From the NCBI GenBank assembly GCA_024343425.1, contig BRLC01000009.1, positions 62,001 to 126,000 of the forward strand: a DNA stretch of 64,000 nt. The letters run 5' to 3'. This stretch comes from Rhizobiaceae bacterium MnEN-MB40S. Lineage in GTDB: Bacteria; Pseudomonadota; Alphaproteobacteria; Rhizobiales; Rhizobiaceae. The notes beneath the pieces were generated by a model. The model saw only the letters and a program-made list of their open reading frames with translations, made no database searches and was not told the DNA's origin. Positions 37,119 to 45,545 of this stretch are shown in pieces. Made by a program: the position numbers and the translations under genes. The stretch's first letter is position 1. Every line of letters starts with the position of its first letter.

Positions 37119-38040
37119 CCTCAACTCCTAATTGCCCGGCGTGACCATTGCTCACGGTGGGCGCTTTCCATGTTCGTGTAGCCGTGGAGACGCAGCCAAG
37201 CGACCGGGTGACATCACGCAGATCACGGAAATGAAAACCGGCTCCCAGTCATCCACGGTCGTGCATGTCCGTAGTTTGCAGAGTGGTCTGGACAATGGGA
37301 AGCAGTTAAAGGAGGGCGAAGGGAAACCGGATACTATAGGCTGCACATAGGACGGTTTGCTTGCAATCTTAGTAGATTCAATCGCTGGGATGGCGCCGTG
37401 CTTCTGGACGCGTGACGGTCGTAATGTTGGGTATCTTCGATCCCGGCGCCGGAACGAGCGAGGCTTGCTTCAGGCTCATAACCTGAAGGTCGCAGGTTCA
37501 AATCCTGTCCCGCAACCAAATTATAACCCTCTAAATCAACGACTTAGGTGCTTTTTTGTGTTCAGAATCCGGAAGCGGAAAATCCCTCCGGAACCGTATC
37601 GGAATTTTTGACGGGAAAATGTAGCGTAGGATTTCGAGGGATTGGCGGCACATAGTTCTCTGCAGATACCAACTGGGTGGCATCGTCACTGTGTCGAGAC
37701 GCCGTGTCGATGCGGCGTTTCTGGGCAAGGCAGGTGCAGCCGAGCTGTTCCGGGGATTCTGCCGAAGCGGCCTCGGCCCGCAGAACGGTTGAGCTTGCCC
37801 AAGATAAGATGGCGGACCGCCTCCGATTCGATTGTTTTATAGTTTCGCTTTTCAGATAGATCGAGTGTGTCTGTTGAGGCGGTGAATGCCTCATCGGCCA
37901 GGTGCTCTTATCCAGATGATATTGATCGTGGCGGCACGCATGATATCCTGCTTGCGAGTTGGGAGCGTTGCCGATTTGGAAGGCGGTGTTTGCCTGTGGG
38001 CGGTGTTGTTGATCGGCCTCGACGTGAGATACGCAACAGA
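37119..38040. other. Gene-poor junction region with a tRNA fragment
   Basis: About 920 bases without a convincing gene. Apart from the tRNA-fMet 3' fragment at 37468-37518 I see only short frames without family motifs. One minus-strand frame here (37334-37519) is just the antisense of the tRNA fragment. The sequence resembles decayed DNA at an integration junction. Confidence 0.6.
37468..37518 (+). repeat. 3' fragment of a tRNA-fMet gene (putative attachment site)
   Basis: The sequence contains a complete anticodon arm TTCAGGCTCATAACCTGAA with CAT anticodon, a T-arm GCAGGTTCAAATCCTGT, and CCCGCAACCA at the end. No 5' half able to pair with the acceptor lies in the 70 bases upstream. One C is missing compared with the usual CCCCGCAACCA end of fMet tRNAs. 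Such 3' tRNA fragments are typical attL/attR scars of tyrosine-recombinase islands. No integrase is adjacent, so direction of the element cannot be fixed. Confidence 0.7.
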
Positions 38041-38050
38041 TTATCTATAG
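38041..38050 (+). promoter_or_regulatory. BioR operator upstream of bioR
   Basis: TTATCTATAG matches the alphaproteobacterial BioR box TTATCTATAA at nine of ten positions. It ends four bases before the bioR ATG, which indicates autoregulation and leaves little room for a Shine-Dalgarno sequence. Confidence 0.8.
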
Positions 38051-38054
38051 TTTC

Positions 38055-38714
38055 ATGTCGAGCGCTAAATCGGAACCTCTGGCCGCCCGGATCAGCCGCG
38101 AGTTGGCCAAGCGGATTATCTCCGGTGAGCTCGAAGCTGGCGCCAGGCTGCGCCAGGATCACATAGCCGAGGAATTCGGCGCGAGCCACGTGCCTGTGCG
38201 CGAGGCCTTTCGTCGCCTTGAAGCCCAAGGGCTGGTCGAGAGCGAGCCGCGACGTGGGGTGCGTGTCGCGGGGTTCAGCGGGAGCGAGGTTCGAGAGGTT
38301 GCGGAGATGCGGGCTTCGCTGGAGGTGCTAGCGCTCCGTAATGCTGTTCCACATCTGACCCAAACGATCCTTGATGAGGCGGAAGAGGCAACACGGGCGG
38401 GTGATCGTGCCGGCGATGTTCACGCCTGGGAAGAGGCTAACCGGAGGTTTCATCGGCTTATCCTTGTGCCCTGCGGAATGCCGCGGCTTCTCCGCGCCAT
38501 CGACGATCTGCACACCGCCAGCGCCCGCTTTCTATTCTCCGGCTGGCGGTCGGAATGGGAAACGCCAACCGACCGAGACCACCGTGCTGTTCTTGCCGCG
38601 CTTCGCTCAGGCGATGCCGAAGCCGCGGTGGCACTCCTTGCGCGGCATGTGCAGTGGATAGGTAAGGAGTCGCCGAGGCAAGGTTCACGAGGCCTTGGTC
38701 GAGGACGATTGTAA
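38055..38714 (+). CDS. bioR: GntR-family biotin repressor BioR
   Basis: A 219-aa GntR/FadR-type regulator. The N-terminal winged HTH is RIISGELEAGARLRQDHIAE then EFGASHVPVREAFRRLEAQG, and an FCD-type effector domain follows (about 85-210). It is called BioR because near-perfect TTATCTATAA boxes lie in front of both this gene and the adjacent bioY. BioR represses biotin uptake and synthesis genes in alphaproteobacteria lacking a BirA-type repressor. No Shine-Dalgarno is seen at ATG 38055, so the transcript may be nearly leaderless or a later start may be used. Confidence 0.85.
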   Translation: MSSAKSEPLAARISRELAKRIISGELEAGARLRQDHIAEEFGASHVPVREAFRRLEAQGLVESEPRRGVRVAGFSGSEVREVAEMRASLEVLALRNAVPHLTQTILDEAEEATRAGDRAGDVHAWEEANRRFHRLILVPCGMPRLLRAIDDLHTASARFLFSGWRSEWETPTDRDHRAVLAALRSGDAEAAVALLARHVQWIGKESPRQGSRGLGRGRL

Positions 38715-38850
38715 GTACCCGCACCCGTGCAGGCTGGCAGCTACCCTTCAATTGCATGGCATATGACATCTGCATGTTTCGATGTCTCATCGAGGATAGC
38801 CTTGCTTTGACTATCAATCTGTGGATTCTTTTAGTGATAGAATCGATAAA

Positions 38851-38860
38851 TTATCTATAA
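38851..38860 (+). promoter_or_regulatory. BioR operator upstream of bioY
   Basis: TTATCTATAA is an exact match to the BioR consensus, 18 bases ahead of the bioY ATG. Confidence 0.88.
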
Positions 38861-38878
38861 TTTTGATTGGAGACACGG

Positions 38879-39466
38879 ATGGCGGCCTCGACAGTAGCTC
38901 TCAAGTCAGGTTTCAGTCCCCTTGACCTGCAAACTCGCCCCCTAGCCTGGAAAGTAGGCGCGGTGATTGTCGGTAGCCTCTTTCTCGCACTTTCTTCCTA
39001 TGTTGAGGTCCCGATGTTTCCGGTTCCAATGACGATGCAAACATTTGCTATTGCTCTTTTGGGCGCACTCTATGGATGGCGTCTAGGCGGCATCACAATC
39101 ACCGCGTGGTTGGTCGAGGGGGCGCTTGGCCTGCCGGTATTGGCTGGTGGAGCCGCCGGTCTTCATCATTTTGGCGGCCCAACGGGTGGTTATCTTTTTG
39201 CTTTCCCCATTGCCGGCATGGTCATGGGCTGGTTGGCCGAGCGGGGTTGGAATGGGCACCGAGTTTGGTTGGCCTTTGCTGGCATGCTGATCAGCAATGT
39301 GCTCTGCCTCATTCTCGGCGCAGCTTGGTTGGCTGTTCTTATCGGTGGAGAGCAGGCATTGGTGGCGGGGGTGATTCCTTTCCTAGCCGGCGCTGTCCTG
39401 AAATCTGGGCTCGGCGCGGTGACACTTAAGGTGACGGCGCGTGGTTCGAAGCGCGTTTCCAGATGA
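38879..39466 (+). CDS. bioY: Biotin transporter BioY
   Basis: S-component of the ECF biotin importer, an integral membrane protein that can also act without the energising module. The 195-aa product has six hydrophobic segments and the BioY hallmarks VPMFPVPMTMQTFAIALLGA, GLPVLAGGAAGLHHFGGPTG and GYLFAFPIAGMVMGWLAERG. ATG 38879 follows TTGGAGACACGG; the TTG at 38867 lies inside that ribosome-binding site. No bioM/bioN genes are nearby. The stop overlaps the next gene by four bases. Confidence 0.93.
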   Translation: MAASTVALKSGFSPLDLQTRPLAWKVGAVIVGSLFLALSSYVEVPMFPVPMTMQTFAIALLGALYGWRLGGITITAWLVEGALGLPVLAGGAAGLHHFGGPTGGYLFAFPIAGMVMGWLAERGWNGHRVWLAFAGMLISNVLCLILGAAWLAVLIGGEQALVAGVIPFLAGAVLKSGLGAVTLKVTARGSKRVSR

Positions 39467-39909
39467 CGGTGCGGCTGCGCCCGCATCATCTATTGTGTGT
39501 CCTTACTTATGTCGGAAAAGGGTATAGCCCCGCCTTCACCGCCAATATGACCAGGATCGCGGAGCGGCTTAGATCGGGGGAGGTGATCGAAATCGTGGAG
39601 GGACCGGACGACATCTGTGCGCCACTCCTCAACGATCTCGACCCCCATTGTCATCATGCCAGTGTGACATTGCGCGATCGGGCGGCGGTCGACGATATCG
39701 CTCCGGTGTTGAAGCTGAATATCCGGGCTGGAACTAGGCTGGCACTTGTGGATGGTGTCGTAAGTCGGCTTCGCGGCAGATTCGCTTCTGCCAAAATCCG
39801 TCATGCCTGTGGCGGCTGCCAATGGAACGAACTCTGCGGCTCGATCGCGGCGTCTGGATACCAGGGTGTTTCTTTGCAGGATCTCCGATCCTCGCCTGAC
39901 GGGTGTTAG
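39463..39909 (+). CDS. DUF1284 cysteine-rich protein coupled to bioY
   Basis: A 148-aa product starting MTVRLRPHHLLCVLTYVGKG, the DUF1284 signature. Conserved-looking cysteines are Cys12, Cys52 (DDICAP), Cys63 (PHCHH), Cys116, Cys119 and Cys125 (HACGGCQWNELCGS), with several His beside them. This pattern suggests a metal or iron-sulfur site, but the family has no established function. The ATG overlaps the bioY stop by four bases, so it is translated with bioY and under BioR control; a link to biotin metabolism is inference. Confidence 0.85.
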   Translation: MTVRLRPHHLLCVLTYVGKGYSPAFTANMTRIAERLRSGEVIEIVEGPDDICAPLLNDLDPHCHHASVTLRDRAAVDDIAPVLKLNIRAGTRLALVDGVVSRLRGRFASAKIRHACGGCQWNELCGSIAASGYQGVSLQDLRSSPDGC

Positions 39910-40177
39910 TGATGAGGGACGGCTGAGCGCTTCGGTTGGCGACAGATTCGGGTCAGAGAGCGAAACTGATGGCATCTGTCTTCGAGAACAAGCTTTGGCA
40001 GATAGAGCTTTGATGGTCGGTTTGCCACCGGGACGGAACGTTGGTGGCAAGGCCAAATAAATAGTGGGCCGGGCAGCAACGAGCGCTCGCGATGCAGCTA
40101 TGCAATAGACTTGCTGTGGGTGGTAACGCTCATTTAAAGATGTCGAGACCGACCGCAACGATTGAACCGTTTCAGTT

Positions 40178-40651
40178 TCAATTCAACGGCTTTTGGGGTG
40201 CGTCTTGGCGCCCGGCCATACACATCAATGTTTGTTGGCCGATTGCGACAAGAGATCGTCTGTGACCGCTGACAGCGAAAACCTCAAGTTGGCAAATCGT
40301 GAGAGTTCTCCCCGATTTGACTACTTTTCCAGTCGCTTCAAGGGCGTCGCCTTGGGCAGGGTTCAATAGGTTGATCTTGAATTCCACGGTGAGAACAGAA
40401 CTGTCCTCAGGAAACATCGTGAAAGCAGCGTATCCGCCAGCTGAATCCGCGATTGCCGAAGTGCCTCCTGCGTGGAAGTAGCCGTGCTGTTGTGAAAGCT
40501 CCGGGCGGAATGGCATCCGTATGGTGACCAGACCGCGGCGGATCGAATGTAAAGACGCGCCGAGATGGGCCATCAATCCCTGCCGATGGAAGCTATCTTG
40601 TATCCGTTGCTCTATGCTTTTATCGATCGGGTTTCCGATTTCAGCGTTCAT
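40178..40651 (-). CDS. PaaI-type hotdog thioesterase
   Basis: A 157-aa hotdog-fold protein with the active-site segment QQHGYFHAGGTSAIADSAGG and LTVEFKINLLNPAQGD, typical of the PaaI/YiiD thioesterase group. It probably hydrolyses acyl-CoA thioesters; substrate unknown. ATG 40651 (MNAEIGNPID) has TGGAG upstream and is preferred over the frame start at 40681. It is followed upstream on the same strand by the RNA-ligase-like gene after about 75 bases. Confidence 0.85.
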   Translation of the reverse strand: MNAEIGNPIDKSIEQRIQDSFHRQGLMAHLGASLHSIRRGLVTIRMPFRPELSQQHGYFHAGGTSAIADSAGGYAAFTMFPEDSSVLTVEFKINLLNPAQGDALEATGKVVKSGRTLTICQLEVFAVSGHRRSLVAIGQQTLMCMAGRQDAPQKPLN

Positions 40652-40725
40652 GATGGCTCCAGGAAAGGTGAGGTTCCCCACAGCCTACTTGCGATGGGCG
40701 CTGACCCGGATTGAATATCTCTCGC

Positions 40726-41268
40726 CTAAGATTGAGGAAATCTCTCGGAGGCGGGTGACAGCGGGAAGCTTTCCAAGATTTCGATCGGTGGGAAGTGGAC
40801 CAGGTCGAGGCCTACTACTTTGCCTCGGTATTCGTTCAAGTTGCAAACGATGGTGCCGAGAGCTTCCATGGGATTCTCACGGACGGATGCGAGGGTAATG
40901 TGTGGTACCCAGCTCCCGCACGCATGATGCTGATGGATTAGTTTTGTTGGGAGAGCGCCGACTACTTGCTCGTGCAAATTCAGAAACGCCTTCGTCACGA
41001 CAGGTGCTAGGAAAACATATGCGGGCTCTCCCGGAAAGACGCCAAAGTGGGAGTTTGCGACCGAGAAGCTCGCCATGTTTTTGCACAGGTTGCTCAGCCG
41101 CTCAGTTAAATGGTCCGCCGGTATATCGGCTTCGAACACCGCCAAAGTGATATGGGGAGGATAGTTTGGCCCCGGCTCGACGTCCGAATTGCGCTGGATC
41201 ACGCTACGCAGCCCATCTAACAGATCCGAAAATTCTTGATCCAGCCTCGCAGTCACCGCTAGGGCCAT
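40726..41268 (-). CDS. 2'-5' RNA ligase / 2H phosphoesterase family protein
   Basis: A 180-aa product with the two HxT motifs of the 2H superfamily: YPPHITLAVF (His39, Thr41) and SWVPHITLASV. Family members hydrolyse cyclic phosphates or ligate tRNA halves reversibly; the true substrate is usually unknown. ATG 41268 (MALAVTARLD) has GGGAGAAA upstream, so I reject the longer frame to 41391. Confidence 0.8.
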   Translation of the reverse strand: MALAVTARLDQEFSDLLDGLRSVIQRNSDVEPGPNYPPHITLAVFEADIPADHLTERLSNLCKNMASFSVANSHFGVFPGEPAYVFLAPVVTKAFLNLHEQVVGALPTKLIHQHHACGSWVPHITLASVRENPMEALGTIVCNLNEYRGKVVGLDLVHFPPIEILESFPLSPASERFPQS

Positions 41269-41460
41269 AGATTTCTCCCAGTAATGCTCAGCAAAATCAG
41301 AGCGACATTCGTCTCCGATCTTGCATAGTGATGCTCGCGGCGCGACGGAGAACAGCTCATCTTTGCCTGATGAAACCTCAGCAGCCAACATGCTCGTTCC
41401 GTGGCAGGTATGGCTTACGAGCCTTCCGAAGGGAGGACACGTTATAAAACGGATCTGAGG

Positions 41461-42054
41461 ATGGATACCGCGTCTTTGACAGCGCTCGCCCTGTACGCCT
41501 TCGTGATGTCGATCACGCCGGGGCCGAACAACGTCATGCTTACGACGTCAGGTCTTATCTTCGGGCTGAGACGAACATGGCCCCACATTCTCGGTATACC
41601 GTTTGGGGTCGCCGTCCAGCTCACATTGGTCGGACTGGGACTCGGCGCCGTTTTTGCTCTGGAGCCCAGGATCCAGATTTGCTTGAAAGTGATCGGTACC
41701 CTCTATTTGCTTTGGCTTGCCTACAAGCTCTGGCGTGCCGCCGAAGTACGTGAAACCGATATTGCGAAACCAATTACGTTTCTGCAAGCGGCGGCCTTCC
41801 AGTTCGTCAACCCCAAAGCATGGTTGATCGCTGTCACCGTCATTGCTGCGTTTGTCTCTCCCGGTGATGGCTATGCCGGCCGGATCGCACTCGTTTGCGC
41901 TGTGTTCGCCGTGATCGGCACGCCCTGTATGACCATATGGGCGGCCTTCGGTGCGGGATTGCGGCAGGTCCTTCGCGACCCGATGAAACTTCGTTTGATC
42001 AACCGAACCATGGCCGCCTTGGCGGCCATGACAGCAGGACTATTCTGGCTATGA
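41461..42054 (+). CDS. LysE/RhtB family exporter
   Basis: A 197-aa membrane protein with six predicted helices and the family signature SITPGPNNVMLTTSGLIFG at residues 18-36. AAAFQFVNPKAWLIAVTVIA is in the middle. Members export amino acids or related small metabolites. ATG 41461 follows GATCTGAGG; an earlier ATG at 41401 is less likely. It leads a run of genes joined by four-base overlaps (SnoaL-like, cupin, DUF1330), so the exported compound may be linked to those enzymes. Confidence 0.9.
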   Translation: MDTASLTALALYAFVMSITPGPNNVMLTTSGLIFGLRRTWPHILGIPFGVAVQLTLVGLGLGAVFALEPRIQICLKVIGTLYLLWLAYKLWRAAEVRETDIAKPITFLQAAAFQFVNPKAWLIAVTVIAAFVSPGDGYAGRIALVCAVFAVIGTPCMTIWAAFGAGLRQVLRDPMKLRLINRTMAALAAMTAGLFWL

Positions 42055-42443
42055 CATTCCTATCACGCCCTGATCTCGAGCAGTTTGCGTCGGAGTGGAT
42101 TGACGCCTGGAACCGACATGATGTGGACGCTGTGATCGAACCGTTCGCCAGCGATGCGATCTTCGTCAGCCCTCGCGCTCAAAGCGTGACCGGGAATGCC
42201 ACTGTGTCCGGTCGCGAGGATCTATACTCCTATTGGAAAAAGGCACTTCTTGCGGTGCCGGATCTGAAGTTCCGGTTCGAATCCGTGGTGTGCGATGAGG
42301 CGACCCAGACGCTCCTGGTTCACTATGTATCGCGGGCAGGCGGCCGCACCTTGAGGGCTTCCGAACTCATGCGCTTCCGCGATCGCCGGCAAGTCTATGG
42401 GGAAGCCTTCTATGGCGCCGAGGTCGTGGAGACATCGGCGTGA
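42051..42443 (+). CDS. SnoaL/NTF2-like protein
   Basis: A 130-aa NTF2-fold protein with EWIDAWNRHDVDAVIEPFAS and a later YGEAFYGAEVVE, matching SnoaL-like polyketide-cyclase-type or nuclear-transport-factor-like families. Catalysis cannot be assigned. The ATG overlaps the lysE-type stop (ATGA) and its own stop overlaps the cupin GTG (GTGA). Confidence 0.8.
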   Translation: MTFLSRPDLEQFASEWIDAWNRHDVDAVIEPFASDAIFVSPRAQSVTGNATVSGREDLYSYWKKALLAVPDLKFRFESVVCDEATQTLLVHYVSRAGGRTLRASELMRFRDRRQVYGEAFYGAEVVETSA

Positions 42444-42811
42444 GGCTGGTGGAAGCGGGCAACGAAAATTTCTACTCCTGGGGTGATGCATGCTCTGGGT
42501 GGAAATTGCTCGAACTTGATCATCTGCAGGTGCGCCAAGAGTCCATGCCTCCAAACACCGCAGAAGAACCGCATGTGCATCAATATGCCCACCAGTTCTT
42601 CTATGTGCTCGATGGCGAAATGACACTCCGCACACCGGATGGCTCGACGCTCATCGGCCCGGGGCAGGGCCTGCACGTTCCGGCAGGTCAGCCGCACTGG
42701 GTGCTGAACAAGGGGAAATCCGACTTGCTCTTCGTTTTATCGTCCAGTCCGAGCACGTCCGGCGACCGCGCGACGGTCGATCCGACCGATTGGAGCGAGG
42801 GCATTGCATGA
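42440..42811 (+). CDS. Small cupin-domain protein
   Basis: A 123-aa single cupin. Motif 1 residues are EEPHVHQYAHQFFYVLDGEM and motif 2 is GQGLHVPAGQPHWVLN. The HxH, Glu/Gln and His ligands suggest a metal site, with Gln at the usual Glu position (AHQFFY). Substrate unknown. It starts with GTG overlapping the preceding stop and its TGA overlaps the DUF1330 ATG. Confidence 0.83.
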   Translation: MRLVEAGNENFYSWGDACSGWKLLELDHLQVRQESMPPNTAEEPHVHQYAHQFFYVLDGEMTLRTPDGSTLIGPGQGLHVPAGQPHWVLNKGKSDLLFVLSSSPSTSGDRATVDPTDWSEGIA

Positions 42812-43116
42812 CCGTACTTGCCATTGCGCAAATTTCGATCCACGACCGCGACCGATACAAGCGCTATGCTGACCGCTTCCTCCCAACGCTCGGTCAATAT
42901 GGAGGCCGCCTTTTGGCCGCCGATGAGCATCCGGAAGTCGTGGAAGGGGAATTGTTCTGTGAGAAGTTGATCGTGCTGTCCTTCCCCAGCCGAGACGCGT
43001 TTCAAGCATGGGTAACATCCGAACAATACCGGGAGATCGCGATTGATCGATTGGCGTCAACAACAGGAAATGTCCTGCTTGTACAGGCGATCGATCCCCT
43101 TGAGAGGGGCGATTAG
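42808..43116 (+). CDS. DUF1330 family protein
   Basis: A 102-aa dimeric alpha/beta-barrel-type protein. ISIHDRDRYKRYADRFLPTL, GGRLLAADEHPEVVEG and VLSFPSRDAFQAWVTSEQY form the DUF1330 pattern. Function unknown; the fold is shared with monooxygenases and decarboxylases of small aromatics. It ends the overlapping gene run. Confidence 0.83.
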   Translation: MTVLAIAQISIHDRDRYKRYADRFLPTLGQYGGRLLAADEHPEVVEGELFCEKLIVLSFPSRDAFQAWVTSEQYREIAIDRLASTTGNVLLVQAIDPLERGD

Positions 43117-43295
43117 ACGTTCACTCCACCGTTCCGGCCTCCGCACCACAACTGTGTCAGCCATCGCGCAGAATGGGATCGACGACCAAGTTTGCAAGCG
43201 TACCAATGGGCCGATGAGCGCGTTCCTCGTGAACAGAATCGGCGACGAACGGATCGTTGTTGGGACGTGCCGAGTTGAAGTTATGAGGTTCTATT

Positions 43296-43766
43296 ATGCT
43301 GGTCAGGAAAGCTAATTCGATGGATGCGCCGCGTTGTGTGGAGTTGGTTGAAGCCCGGCGGGAAGAATACGAGCACTATGAACCCAGATTTTGGAAAAAG
43401 GCAGCAACCTCGGCTGCTTCAACCTTACCATGGTTCGAGAAGCTATTTTCCGATGACCAGAGCATGTCATTCGTGGCTATAGAGGACGGCGACGTCATTG
43501 GTTTTGTTATTGCACGCGAGTTTCCGACGCCGCCTGTTTACGATCCAGGCGGAGCAACCGCTATGATTGACGACTTCTGCGTAGTTGCGAAGAGCCGGTG
43601 GAAAGATGTTGGTCAAGCTCTCCTGCAGCAAGTTCGATCGGACATGAGGGAGCGGGACTTTGCGCAGGTTGTGGTGGTAGGGGCACGCAGAGACCTGGAA
43701 AAGACCGAATTTTTGGCGGGATCTGGTCTTTCACTGGCGTCGACATGGTGGACGTCCGAAGTGTGA
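43296..43766 (+). CDS. GNAT family N-acetyltransferase
   Basis: A 156-aa GNAT protein. MLVRKANSMDAPRCVELVEA is the typical first strand and helix, FVAIEDGDVIGFVIA the central hairpin, and IDDFCVVAKSRWKDVGQALL the acetyl-CoA loop, in which the usual RGxGxA is altered to RWKDVG. The weakened pyrophosphate loop makes the substrate and even activity uncertain. It follows the DUF1330 gene after 179 bases. Confidence 0.78.
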   Translation: MLVRKANSMDAPRCVELVEARREEYEHYEPRFWKKAATSAASTLPWFEKLFSDDQSMSFVAIEDGDVIGFVIAREFPTPPVYDPGGATAMIDDFCVVAKSRWKDVGQALLQQVRSDMRERDFAQVVVVGARRDLEKTEFLAGSGLSLASTWWTSEV

Positions 43767-43908
43767 CTCGACAGAGGTTACGTCTAAGCTTGCCGTAGCG
43801 ACTCCGACACTCGAGCGACGCTAAATATTGCGGCGCGGTGCCAAATCCCGCGTGGCTGAGATTGGCGATTGCAAGTCGCCGATCCGACACTTGCGGCTTG
43901 CTTCAGGC

Positions 43909-45099
43909 CTATGGCCCAAAGCTCTGATCACGTTGAAGCTTCGCGAGCAGCATGGCGAGGAACAGCAGGAGCACCGACGTCCATAGACCGCCTGCGAGGT
44001 TTTCCATCAAGTCATTGATGAAACCAGTCGCGATTGGCCCGAGCATCTGGCCAATTCCGAAGAAGATGGTGAGCATGCTGATAGCGGTGGCCCATTGCTC
44101 AGGGCGGTAATTGCGCCGGACAAATGCTGTCGTGGATGCGACAACCGAGAAGAATGCGCTGCCGAACACGGCGGCCGATGTCAGCAACAGCGGGACACCT
44201 TCCGACAGGAGAGGAAGGGCGGCGCCGATCGCTGTAATGCCAGTCAGGATCGCAAATGCGTTGCCGTGCCGAAAGCGCTTGAGAATGGCCGCATAGAGCC
44301 ATGGCGATGCAATTGTTGCCAGACCAATTGTACACCAGAACAGCGCCTGAAAACCCGCGCTTCCTCCGCTATTCTGCACCCAGGCGATCATGAACGTCAT
44401 GTAGGCGATGTAACCTGCTCCGAAGACGGCATAGCCGGGAAGAAGCCAAAGCATCGACTCGTAGCGCGGCTTCTCACGCGCGACGGATGAGGCCATGATA
44501 TTTTCGCCGCGTGCTGCCAGAAGGCCGATTGCCAGCGGCACGGATAGGATGGCCAGCGCCGCCCAGGCAATTGCCCATGACCCCGGCCCGCTTCTGTAAA
44601 GGATTGCGGGGACGGCGATGCCAGACAATAGGATTCCGAGTCCTGGACCGGCGTAGAAAAGGCCGAGCATGAATGCAGAGCGCTCGGGATTGCGTTGCGC
44701 CACCCTGACCGCAAGCACACCCCCAGATACGAAAGTCAGTCCACCGCCGATACCGGCGAGCAAGCGGGCGACGTTGAGTGGCAAGGGATGGCGGAAGAAG
44801 GCGCAGAGCAGAAGGGCAAGGATGCAAGCCCAAGCCCCAGCGACCACCACGCGGAATGCACCGAACCTCGCAATTGAGCGTGCCGCGAGCAGGGCGCCAA
44901 GCAAGTAGCCCGCTGCATTGGTGGTGTTCATCCAGCCCGCATCCGCATAGGTCCATCCCAGATCGGCGCGCATGTCGGGTAAAACCAGTGCGTAGGCGAA
45001 GCGTGCGATGCCAAGTCCAATAGCCGGGGCCAGGGCCAACGACGCAATAACGATGAGATCGTGCCATCTGGCGGAGTGGGAGCGGACAGCCATCGTCAT
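43909..45099 (-). CDS. YbfB/YjiJ family MFS transporter
   Basis: A 396-aa transporter with twelve likely membrane helices. The YbfB/YjiJ signature is PAIGLGIARFAYALVLPDMR and LGWTYADAGWMNTTNAAGYL near the N-terminus, and FGIGQMLGPIATGFINDLM near the end. Substrate unknown. I start at ATG 45099 (MTMAVRSHSARW), which overlaps the GNAT stop upstream (ATGA); the long frame to 45291 adds no sensible sequence. Confidence 0.88.
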   Translation of the reverse strand: MTMAVRSHSARWHDLIVIASLALAPAIGLGIARFAYALVLPDMRADLGWTYADAGWMNTTNAAGYLLGALLAARSIARFGAFRVVVAGAWACILALLLCAFFRHPLPLNVARLLAGIGGGLTFVSGGVLAVRVAQRNPERSAFMLGLFYAGPGLGILLSGIAVPAILYRSGPGSWAIAWAALAILSVPLAIGLLAARGENIMASSVAREKPRYESMLWLLPGYAVFGAGYIAYMTFMIAWVQNSGGSAGFQALFWCTIGLATIASPWLYAAILKRFRHGNAFAILTGITAIGAALPLLSEGVPLLLTSAAVFGSAFFSVVASTTAFVRRNYRPEQWATAISMLTIFFGIGQMLGPIATGFINDLMENLAGGLWTSVLLLFLAMLLAKLQRDQSFGP

Positions 45100-45545
45100 G
45101 ATGCCGTGTCGATTTGATAGATGATCGATTGGCGGCGGGACGCAATTCGTTCGTAAAGGTGCTGCGCTTGCGAATTCTGCGCGTCCGTCTCCCAATAGAT
45201 GCGGCGCCATCCTTCGCGCTTCCCATGATGTTCCAGATGGCCAATCAGCGCCGTCGCCACTCCGGCACCACGCGCACGAGGCGAAACCCAAAGATCCTCA
45301 AGATAGCAGACGGATTTCAGAGAGAATGTGTGTGGATGAAGAATGGTGTGAGCCAGCCCAACCGATCCCGCATCGCCGACCGCCAACCAAGCCTGCATTG
45401 GATAGGCGTCATTGATGATACGCAGCCAGAGTCCGTCAACGACAGCATCATCCATGTCCGCGGCTCCGAAATGAGCGCAGTTTTCGCCCCACAAGCGCTG
45501 CCATTCCCGTCGATCATCGGCACCTGCAGTCTTGATGGTCAACAT
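45096..45545 (-). CDS. GNAT family N-acetyltransferase
   Basis: A 149-aa acetyltransferase with YLEDLWVSPRARGAGVATAL as the acetyl-CoA binding loop (RGAGVA) and IYWETDAQNSQAQHLYERI as motif B. The ATG at 45545 lies within the end of the hydrolase gene (seven-base overlap) and uses AAGGAG inside that gene. It is coupled to the MFS gene downstream. Modification and export of one compound is a plausible combined role. Confidence 0.88.
   Translation of the reverse strand: MLTIKTAGADDRREWQRLWGENCAHFGAADMDDAVVDGLWLRIINDAYPMQAWLAVGDAGSVGLAHTILHPHTFSLKSVCYLEDLWVSPRARGAGVATALIGHLEHHGKREGWRRIYWETDAQNSQAQHLYERIASRRQSIIYQIDTAS

Noticed and set aside
37334-37519. Minus-strand frame beginning MVAGQDLNLRPSGYEPEASL
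   Set aside because: It is the antisense of the tRNA-fMet fragment; frames with AGQDLNLRPSGYEP are a well-known artefact.
39910-40177. Possible 3' end of a recombinase or transposase gene
   Set aside because: A frame ending near 40060 is open but has no recognisable motif; no terminal repeats or other transposase sequence were found.
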